Shown: positions 17,274 through 24,154 of the stretch, piece by piece | How positions within the stretch are numbered: the first letter of the stretch is position 1 | Layout: every line of letters starts with the position of its first letter | Origin: Thiodiazotropha sp040506275 | GTDB lineage: Bacteria > Pseudomonadota > Gammaproteobacteria > Chromatiales > Chromatiaceae | DNA length: 64,000 bases | Direction of reading: 5' to 3' | Assembly: GCA_040506275.1 (NCBI GenBank) | Contig: JBEVXD010000004.1 | Coordinates: 1 to 64,000, forward strand | The notes under the pieces: model-generated | What the model was told of the DNA's origin: nothing | Database searches by the model: none | What the model saw: the letters and a program-made list of their open reading frames with translations, nothing else | Position numbers and translations under genes: made by a program

Positions 17274-17290
17274 TAGCTTAGATGAAGGGA
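17254..17290. repeat. Solo end of the TTAACCYGG family, subtype A
   Basis: TTATTAACCTGGCACCTTAA followed by TAGCTTAGATGAAGGGA. The first 23 bases equal the left end of 6914-7027. It provides the last five codons and stop of the flavin-protein gene. Confidence 0.85.
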
Positions 17291-17307
17291 TATAATCATG
17301 ATGAACA

Positions 17308-17324
17308 GTGGGGTCCTACCCCAC
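17308..17324. repeat. Short perfect hairpin GTGGGGT / ACCCCAC
   Basis: 7-bp stem with a CCT loop, 35 bp past the flavin-protein stop. It has no T-run, so it is more likely a REP-type hairpin than an intrinsic terminator, although it could still protect the 3' end of the transcript. Confidence 0.5.
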
Positions 17325-17531
17325 CATAGAGCTTTACAAGGTCACGAAAATATACCAAGACATTGAAGTTAGATCTGGCGGTAAAACAAAAGTAGATATA
17401 GTATGCAGTTAAAACAGAGCATATTCAGATAAACACCAGGGTCGAGGCTTTTCTATGGATATCATAGTGACAGTAACTGATTCGTTTCCCAAGCCACCCG
17501 TTTTACTCAAGATGAGATCAATTCTAAAACC

Positions 17532-18062
17532 ATGAAGATCCGGATGGCAACAGACTTGGATCGCGATGGCATTCAGAATGTTCTTATGCGCGCCTTCCCA
17601 GAAAGTGAGAACAAACTAATTTCAAAGCTTGCCATTAGCCTGCTTTCTGAAAAAACAACACCTCAAACAATCTCATTAGTTGCAGAGGCTGACGGCATGA
17701 TTATTGGTCACACAGCCTTCAGTCCTGTACGTGTCGATGCAGATAAGAATTTTCTGGGTTATATTCTAGCGCCTCTAGCAATCGATCCCAATTTCCAGAA
17801 ACGTCTTATCGGCTCGACACTGGTTAAAACCGGGATAGAGATGCTCTCAATCTTGAGGGTCAATATACTATTTGTTTATGGTGACCCAGAGTATTACACC
17901 AGGTTTGGTTTCAGCACTAAAGAAGCCTGTCACTACACGCCACCTTACAAACTACAATACCCTTTCGGATGGCAAGCCGTTATGCTTGGGGAGAGTGATA
18001 CCCCAACATCACCCCTATCATTAACTTGTGTTGATTCTTTATGCCATCCAGAATTATGGTAA
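17532..18062 (+). CDS. GNAT N-acetyltransferase
   Basis: 176 residues with GNAT layout: MKIRMATDLDRDGIQNVLMRAF at the N-terminus, a strand GMIIGHTAFSPVRV, LAPLAIDPNFQKRLIGSTLVKTGIEML where the acetyl-CoA loop lies, and VYGDPEYYTRFGFSTKEAC near the end. The loop (QKRLIGST) keeps R-x-x-G but has Thr where the family usually has Gly or Ala, so binding may be altered. It resembles YhbS-type small-molecule or protein acetyltransferases; the substrate is unknown. It is monocistronic, convergent with the coiled-coil gene. Confidence 0.82.
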   Translation: MKIRMATDLDRDGIQNVLMRAFPESENKLISKLAISLLSEKTTPQTISLVAEADGMIIGHTAFSPVRVDADKNFLGYILAPLAIDPNFQKRLIGSTLVKTGIEMLSILRVNILFVYGDPEYYTRFGFSTKEACHYTPPYKLQYPFGWQAVMLGESDTPTSPLSLTCVDSLCHPELW

Positions 18063-18219
18063 TCAGACTGTCATCATCGACCGCCTGAGGGATAGGATTA
18101 AATATTGTAGATATGTAATTGAGCTGTCACGCATCGACAACCGTGTATAAGTATTAACCCCATAGAAGAGAGTCTTTCAAAACTTATACGCGAAATTCTC
18201 TGACAAATCAGTTGACTTG

Positions 18220-21200
18220 TTATAGCTTATCCTGATAACCACGAACTTCAACTTGAAGCCGGTCGTTTTCACTGGCCAGTTCAGAGGAAAATTGTCGGAT
18301 CCTTTCCAGATCTGATGTCAGCTTATCCTGCACATGGATCAATGACTCTCTCTCTTTGGTTAGTGCATCCAACTCTTCATCTAAGATATCAATTGCGCTT
18401 TCATGAATCTGATTCTCACGCAATAGAGCCTCACTCTGCTGTGCAAGTTTCTCTGCTTTTTTTAGTTTTGCCTCTGTCGACTTAAGCGTGTTACGCAACT
18501 TTTTAACTTCAGTATTATCGTTACTCCTGCCCAACTGTCGCTCCATCTCAAGTTGCACCTCGCACAATCCTTCGACTTTCTGCTTTAGAACCACATTCTC
18601 ATCCTTTGCACATTGCAGTGCATCGGAACCCTCGTTTGCAGCCCTGGCTATTTCAAGTTGCTGACGTAGAGAGTCACTCTCCTGTTTCTCTGTTTCGATA
18701 GTAGCCGTAAGTTCAGCAAGTTTGACCTGGAAATTTGATAGCTGATCATCCTGTTGCGACTTCGATTCAATGACAGAATCCTGACCATGCTTCGTTACAC
18801 TATTATCTGAAACCACCACCTTTACCTCAGCCTCACTATTTTCTAGTAACTGCTGCAGGCGTTTATTCTCATCCTCAACAGCAACACTACTCTGCTGCTG
18901 ACTCTCAAGTTTCGAACGTAGATTTAAAACCTCTTTTTCAAGCTCAACCTTGAGATTGGAGAGCTCCTTATTAGCCCCAAGCAATACAGTTTCGGATTCA
19001 GCTGCCTTTGACCACGCCAATTTATCTGACTCGTAATTCTGTTGTAGTTCAGATAGAGATTCCTGGGCAGTGGTTGTTCGTTTCCTACTCGAGTGCAGTG
19101 CCAATTTGGCTGCATTCAACAACCGTTTAAGGTCTATAATTGTGTTGCGGTCCTTCTCCAGCAGAGTCGCCTGCTCAATCCTCCTGTCCCGCTGTTTGCA
19201 TGCCTCAGCACGGATAGCCTTCAACTGCTCACTGAGTCTTTCGACTTCAACCTGTAAGCGCGCCTGCTCATCTTCCGCCTGTTGCTTCTCAACCACCAAG
19301 GAGTGCTTCATCTGCTTCTGTAATATCTGGAATTCTGCCTGAGCGCGCCGCTCTGTTTCATCCAGATGCTGGTCAGTTTCAACACGGATTGCCGCTATCT
19401 GTTCATTGACTCTTTCGATTTCTATCGTTAATCGCTTTTGCTCCTCTAGAGACTTTTGCTTCTCTACTTCAAGAGCCAGCTCCATCTGTTGCTGTAGCTT
19501 TAGAGAATCAGCCTGCGCCTCTTGTAGTTTTTTATCCAGTTGCTGTTCGGCACCTGCACGGATCTCCTGCAACTGTTTATTAAGACCATCTATTTCAGAC
19601 TCTAACCGTTTCTGCTCTTTTTTGGCATTTGATTTCTCGGCCTCCAGGGCCTGATTCATACGCCCTTGTAAAATGCGGGACCCTGCCTGCGCCTGCTGCC
19701 GCGTCTCTTCCAGTTGCCGCACCATTTCGGTCCGCACATCTTCCAACTGTTGATTCAACCCATCCACTGTCAATTCAAAACGCGCCCGCTCCTCACTGGC
19801 ATTTTGTTTCTCTGCTTCTACGGCCTGCTCCAGATCCAAGTTGGCCTGCTCTTTCAACTTCTGATTATCTGCTTCTGCCTTCAGCCTCACCTCTTCGAGT
19901 TGCCGCTCCCTCTCGACACTGGCTGATTCCAGCTTTTGGTTTAACCTTTCAATTGTTGCCCCTAGCCGCTTCTGAATATCTCTGGCATTCTGCTTCTCTG
20001 TCTCAAATACCGATTCCATCTGCTTCTGCTGCTTCTGGAATTCAGACTGAACCAGCACTCGCTCTTCATCCAGTCGTCGCTCAGCTTCAACACGGGTCTC
20101 TTGCAACTGCTGATTGAGCCCTTCTGTTGTCACCTCATAGCGAGCCTGCTCCTGAATGGCCTTTTGCCTCTCGGCCTCAAGCGCCTGAGTCATCTGCTGC
20201 TCTATTTCCTTGGACTCTGCCTGAGCCTGTTGATGCGCCTGTTCCAGCTGCTGATCCGCTTTGACTCGCATCACTGCCATCTGTTGATTGAGTTCTTCTA
20301 CTACCGCCTGATGACGCGCCTGCTCTTCCTTGGCATTTTGTTTCTCAGACGCCAGAGCCTTATCCACAGCCTCTCTCATCTTCTGCTGCAGTTTCTCGGA
20401 CTCCACCTGAGCCTGCTGTTGAGCCTCTTTCAACTGCTGCTTGGCCTCGGTACGGGCGTTTTCCAGCTGATGACCCAGACCTTTGATTGTTTTCTCCAAG
20501 CGTGCTTGATCCTTCCTGGAATTTTGTTTCTCTGTCTCAAGCGCCTTATTCATCCGCCCCTGAAGCATCTGAGAACCGACCTGAGCCTGCCGTCTTGCCT
20601 GATCCAATTGTTGATCCGCATTGGCACGAGTCTCTCCCAATTGAAGATTTAAACTTTCAATTGCCTCCTCAAATCGTGTCTGCTCCTCTCTAGTTTTTTG
20701 CTTTTCAGACTCCAGGGTTCGATCCATCCGCTCCTGTAGCTTCTGAATTTCAATTGAACCGTGCTGTCGTGTTTCTTCCAACAGTTGATCTGCACTAATT
20801 CGGGCTTTCTCCATCTGCAGTTTCAACCCGTCAATTTCTGCCTTTAAGTCTGTTTGCTCATCCCTGGCATGCTGCTTTTCAGTTTCCAGGACCTCCTCCA
20901 TCTGGTGTTGCACTTCCCTGAAATCATCCTTTGCCTGGTGTAATGATTCTTTCAATTTATTGAGCGAATCTTTTAACTCTTCAATTGTGGCCTGGGCCTG
21001 CTCTATATCACCCTTTCTCGCAGACATCTCCTGATTGAATCGATGCTCTGCATCTCTACCTGCAATCTGTTCAGCTTTTAGTTCAGTTTTCAGGCTCTCC
21101 GTATACTCATCCAACTGCTGGATCTGCTGCGTGAACTCCGCATTATGGGTAGTTTCTGACTGCAGGCAATTGGACAACATCACCTTTTCTTGTTGTAACT

Positions 21201-21987
21201 GCTGTCTGGAGGACTCCTTAGTTTGTATAAGCTGCTGCAATGCTGAAATTTCAGCTTCGGCAGCTGCCAGATCATCGCTTGCTGAATGTTTAGATTGGTC
21301 CAGACTGATCTGTAGTTCCAATTCCCGTTGGCGGCTGGTTGCCTGGAGTTGCTCCAGCCGAGTCTGATTCTCTTGTTGACTCCTTGCTAATTGAGAATCG
21401 CGCTCTTCAAGCTGTTGTTCAAGCACCCCTTCACTCTGCCGAATCTGTTCAATTTCACCATACAGTGCTTCCAGTGTTCTTTCGGCCCTGTTGCTCGCTT
21501 TAGCCAGCTCATCCTTCAGCTCTTGTTCTCTTTGCTTGTGTTCATGATTCACCTGGGCAAGTTCAGCTTGCATCTCCTCCAAAGAGTGTTGCAGAAGTTC
21601 GATCTGCGTCTGCTCAATCGACCTGTCACCATAGAGTTGCTTCTGTAACTGATTAAGTGAACTTTCAAGGTCAGACCTCTGATTGTATACATGGGCTTGA
21701 TCCTCCATCATTCTCTTATGCAGGGTCTCACTTCTCTCTTGCTGTTGTTGCAATTCTGTTTTTAGCTCAAGGTTTTGCAGATGAAATATTTCACGCTTCT
21801 CGATAACCTCTGCCAGTCTATTCTTGGTGGTTAGGAGACGTTTCCTAGCAACATCTAACGCACGCTTCAATAACTTGATTTCAACATGTCGCTGTTTAAA
21901 CACACCATCCAACTGTTGTGTTGAATCACTGGCGTTTATCTCTGCAGAGCTATCTAAGCAGATTGCATTGTTGAGCGGCGTATTCAA
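18220..21987 (-). CDS. Giant coiled-coil protein built of 58-residue repeats
   Basis: 1255 residues, almost wholly helical and rich in Gln, Glu, Lys, Leu and Ala, with no membrane segment, signal peptide, ATP-binding motif or zinc motif. Residues about 30-365 form a first coiled coil. From residue 366 to about 895 come nine repeats of 58 residues (two are 62 by a 4-residue insertion) and a tenth partial one; each starts ALE-x-EKQNA-x-EQARLE, continues GLNQQLE-x-R and ends QQAQA-x-S-x-x-LQ-x-x-M. Residues about 935-1255 are a non-repeated coiled coil. 58 equals four 11-residue plus two 7-residue periods, so the coil may be nearly straight. The TTG start at 21987 has AGGAGTG upstream. The function is unknown: scaffold, cytoskeletal or SMC-like filament are possibilities. 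Confidence 0.75.
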   Translation of the reverse strand: MNTPLNNAICLDSSAEINASDSTQQLDGVFKQRHVEIKLLKRALDVARKRLLTTKNRLAEVIEKREIFHLQNLELKTELQQQQERSETLHKRMMEDQAHVYNQRSDLESSLNQLQKQLYGDRSIEQTQIELLQHSLEEMQAELAQVNHEHKQREQELKDELAKASNRAERTLEALYGEIEQIRQSEGVLEQQLEERDSQLARSQQENQTRLEQLQATSRQRELELQISLDQSKHSASDDLAAAEAEISALQQLIQTKESSRQQLQQEKVMLSNCLQSETTHNAEFTQQIQQLDEYTESLKTELKAEQIAGRDAEHRFNQEMSARKGDIEQAQATIEELKDSLNKLKESLHQAKDDFREVQHQMEEVLETEKQHARDEQTDLKAEIDGLKLQMEKARISADQLLEETRQHGSIEIQKLQERMDRTLESEKQKTREEQTRFEEAIESLNLQLGETRANADQQLDQARRQAQVGSQMLQGRMNKALETEKQNSRKDQARLEKTIKGLGHQLENARTEAKQQLKEAQQQAQVESEKLQQKMREAVDKALASEKQNAKEEQARHQAVVEELNQQMAVMRVKADQQLEQAHQQAQAESKEIEQQMTQALEAERQKAIQEQARYEVTTEGLNQQLQETRVEAERRLDEERVLVQSEFQKQQKQMESVFETEKQNARDIQKRLGATIERLNQKLESASVERERQLEEVRLKAEADNQKLKEQANLDLEQAVEAEKQNASEERARFELTVDGLNQQLEDVRTEMVRQLEETRQQAQAGSRILQGRMNQALEAEKSNAKKEQKRLESEIDGLNKQLQEIRAGAEQQLDKKLQEAQADSLKLQQQMELALEVEKQKSLEEQKRLTIEIERVNEQIAAIRVETDQHLDETERRAQAEFQILQKQMKHSLVVEKQQAEDEQARLQVEVERLSEQLKAIRAEACKQRDRRIEQATLLEKDRNTIIDLKRLLNAAKLALHSSRKRTTTAQESLSELQQNYESDKLAWSKAAESETVLLGANKELSNLKVELEKEVLNLRSKLESQQQSSVAVEDENKRLQQLLENSEAEVKVVVSDNSVTKHGQDSVIESKSQQDDQLSNFQVKLAELTATIETEKQESDSLRQQLEIARAANEGSDALQCAKDENVVLKQKVEGLCEVQLEMERQLGRSNDNTEVKKLRNTLKSTEAKLKKAEKLAQQSEALLRENQIHESAIDILDEELDALTKERESLIHVQDKLTSDLERIRQFSSELASENDRLQVEVRGYQDKL
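19303..20892 (-). repeat. 174-bp tandem repeats encoding the 58-residue coiled-coil units
   Basis: Nine full units on the minus strand (seven of 174 bp, two of 186 bp). Units differ at many codons, so expansion is not recent except between some neighbours that share blocks such as QAQ-x-GS-x-LQGRMN (three units). Confidence 0.85.
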
Positions 21988-22358
21988 CTGGACACTCCTA
22001 TGGTTGGACTAACCATAATGCTTTGGCCACAACTATTTCTGGGGGAAATTTCGCATTCACTTCCCATAAACTGGTGAGAAAGAGAGGCGGGCTGAATCAG
22101 CTCTCTAGCAATGGCGGCCTGGAGACCGGAAGAGCAACGGAAAGAGAGAGAAGATCGTAATAATGGTATCGAATCTGTAGCGTAAGCGGCTAGCACTCTT
22201 ATAAAATGATTGTTTGCCTCTGCCAAATCCATGAGGCCTAGACAATCAGACTTATCTATACGTGTGAGTGGACGACTCTTTAGGCAGGAATTGAATTGAA
22301 CTCTTTTCTGTTGACTGGTATTCGGTAGAGAAATCCCTTCATTGTGTGCAGCGCGCAT
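21984..22358 (-). CDS. Uncertain small ORF upstream of the coiled-coil gene
   Basis: 124 codons from an ATG at 22358. The product has no recognised family and lacks strong secondary-structure periodicity (many Ser, Arg and Leu). Its TGA overlaps the TTG start of the coiled-coil gene (TTGA), which would couple their translation and is the main reason to list it. It could equally be untranslated leader. Confidence 0.3.
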   Translation of the reverse strand: MRAAHNEGISLPNTSQQKRVQFNSCLKSRPLTRIDKSDCLGLMDLAEANNHFIRVLAAYATDSIPLLRSSLSFRCSSGLQAAIARELIQPASLSHQFMGSECEISPRNSCGQSIMVSPTIGVSS

Positions 22359-22788
22359 AACGATCCTCGTATTTCAAGCAACTACGTCCTGTTTTCCTTG
22401 TTGCCTCGATTGCACTACTAACTGATTGTTTTTATTGGATTGTTGAGTGAGCCATCAGGCAAACATTGTTAATCTGCCATATTCCTACCCCTATGGCAAG
22501 ACCTTGAGGTCACAGTTCAATTTAAAATATTGACATGTGCAATCTGAAAGAGATCACAACTTTTCTTATAGTCAGTTTGATTTCAAACTCTGTTTGACTT
22601 CGATAAATATATGCTCATCAAAATATAAGTAGGCCAGCCCATAGCAAAAGAGGTTAATTTGCGTACCCGCACCAGGTTAACAAATAAACATACGAAATAG
22701 AGATCAATCCGCACCAACAGAGTGCAACCTAAATTACTCACCTTTTCAAAATATATTGTTAATGCAGTAGCTTGACAAATATCTAAAT
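22359..22788. other. Divergent intergenic region of the coiled-coil and ParA-like genes
   Basis: AT-rich, gene-free. It carries CCAGGTTAAC at 22672-22681, reminiscent of the TTAACCTGG repeat end, but no partner. TTGACA at 22773-22778 has no matching -10 element. Confidence 0.35.
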
Positions 22789-22805
22789 TTGGCCCGTTTC
22801 ATGCA
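22789..22805 (+). promoter_or_regulatory. Possible sigma-54 promoter of the ParA-like gene
   Basis: TTGGCCC-GTTTC-ATGCA. GG and GC are 10 bases apart, as required, 44 bases before the ATG at 22849. The -24 box has C for A and the -12 box A for T, so this is weaker than the other -24/-12 sites in the window. Confidence 0.4.
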
Positions 22806-22848
22806 GAACGAATACCATTAAAAACTAGCCAGATCAGGTAATAAATTA

Positions 22849-23553
22849 ATGAGTATGATTCATTTTGTGGGCGGCGAAAAAGGTGGCGTTGGCAAATCAG
22901 TATTGGCGCGTTTACTTTCCCAGTATTTTCTTGATATGTCTATTCCCTACACAGGGTTGGATGCTGACCAGTCGCACCCAACCCTGAGTCGATATTACAC
23001 AGATTACACCCAGTCAATTAATCTTGATCACTTCGAAAGCATAGACACAATCATGGAACTGGCACTGGAAGATAATCGCAATGTACTCATCGATCTTCCT
23101 GCACAAAGCCAACGCTTCATAGACCGCTGGATTGATGACAATGGCGTAATCGAAATGTGTGAAGAGGTGAACATTCGGTTGGTCTATTGGTACGCTGTCG
23201 ATGGCGGCCCTGACTCGGTTAACCTGCTCGACAACTTTTTAAAAAAATATAGGGATCAGTTCAACGTCTTTGTTGTAAAAAATCAGGGGAGAGGCTGCAG
23301 CTTTTCTGATATTGAGGCACTATCACAATTGGCAGACTCAGAACTGGGCGAAAAATATGTGGATCAATTCTATATGCCCGCACTTCATGAACCAACAATG
23401 CACAAAATAGAAAAATATGGTTTTAGTTTTTGGGCTGCCACAAATCTGAAAAACTGTGGCGAACAACATTTGAGTTTGATGGAACGCCAAAGGAGTAAGG
23501 TTTGGATCAACAAGGTATATCAAACTTTTGACAATGTGATTACAGACTTATAA
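22849..23553 (+). CDS. ParA/MinD-like P-loop ATPase
   Basis: 234 residues. The deviant Walker A motif GGEKGGVGKSV (8-18) with its signature first Lys marks the ParA/MinD superfamily of dimerising ATPases; the switch region DADQSHPTLSRYY (about 39-51) and the Walker B-like strand NVLIDLPAQS (about 84-93) follow. The C-terminal part (about 140-234) lacks the MinD amphipathic helix. Such proteins position DNA, complexes or filaments. No ParB partner is nearby; the only neighbour of note is the divergent coiled-coil gene. It resembles mobile-element ParA-like ATPases as much as chromosomal ones. Confidence 0.75.
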   Translation: MSMIHFVGGEKGGVGKSVLARLLSQYFLDMSIPYTGLDADQSHPTLSRYYTDYTQSINLDHFESIDTIMELALEDNRNVLIDLPAQSQRFIDRWIDDNGVIEMCEEVNIRLVYWYAVDGGPDSVNLLDNFLKKYRDQFNVFVVKNQGRGCSFSDIEALSQLADSELGEKYVDQFYMPALHEPTMHKIEKYGFSFWAATNLKNCGEQHLSLMERQRSKVWINKVYQTFDNVITDL

Positions 23554-23603
23554 ACCTTATTCCAGATTGATTATATGCCATAAACACCCGTCCACCCCCC
23601 GTC

Positions 23604-23642
23604 ATTATTAACCCGGCGACTAAGTATGTTGCCGGGTTAATA
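23604..23642. repeat. TTAACCYGG-family hairpin, subtype B, collapsed form
   Basis: ATTAACCCGGC at 23607-23617 and GCCGGGTTAAT at 23631-23641 form an 11-bp perfect stem. The 13-base loop is GACTAAGTATGTT, the subtype B inner sequence of 16528-16671. It looks like an element that lost its interior. It lies between two convergent genes. Confidence 0.8.
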
Positions 23643-23703
23643 GTATGGCTGGGTATCTTGATTTGTCTCTGCTGGATCTTGAAAAAATCTTATGGTGAGT
23701 AGC

Positions 23704-24117
23704 TCACGCCACTTGCTCAGCTCCGGATTTCATAACATCTGCCAGTGCCGTATAGGTAGTTACCCAAGCACCTTTCACCTCATCGGTAAATTCATCTCCA
23801 AGCCCCTCAGACAAAGTCCAGATCAGAGCATCAGCCACCTTATCGTAGTCAACCTCTTGTACACCATAGGTTGCATGTTTTCTACCTGACTCCTGGATAA
23901 CAGGTAGCAGAGGCTCCAAGTTGTCCAGACTGTTTACTGCTGTACCGATCATTTTCATAAGCTTTTTACCCTGCGCTTCCATATCGCCTTTGAAGTAGGG
24001 TTTCACCTCAGGATAGACTTCAAACAATCGGCCATAAAAAAGCGCCGCTGCCTGATCAGCAATGGGTTCCACTTTGGCCCAGCTCGACTTTACATAGTTA
24101 ATCTCTTCAGGTGTCAT
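23704..24117 (-). CDS. Single-domain bacterial globin, last gene of the nitrate operon
   Basis: 137 residues covering a full three-over-three globin: helix A (EINYVKSSWAKVEPI), Tyr28 at the usual B10 position (ALFYGRLFEVYPEVKPYF with the CD Phe), a distal helix around residues 50-60 and the proximal heme ligand His81 in GRKHATYGV. There is no reductase domain, unlike flavohemoglobin. Close in plan to Vitreoscilla-type hemoglobins, which bind O2 and can detoxify NO with a separate reductase. It begins 37 bp after nasA, same strand, so it is probably co-transcribed and may remove NO formed during nitrate and nitrite reduction. Confidence 0.88.
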   Translation of the reverse strand: MTPEEINYVKSSWAKVEPIADQAAALFYGRLFEVYPEVKPYFKGDMEAQGKKLMKMIGTAVNSLDNLEPLLPVIQESGRKHATYGVQEVDYDKVADALIWTLSEGLGDEFTDEVKGAWVTTYTALADVMKSGAEQVA

Positions 24118-24154
24118 TTCACTCTCCAGTATATGGAATAATTACTGATACTCT

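Noticed and set aside
19070..20693. Long plus-strand open frames inside the coiled-coil gene
   Set aside because: They are low-complexity Leu/Ser-rich antisense products of the Gln/Glu-rich repeats; no ribosome sites.
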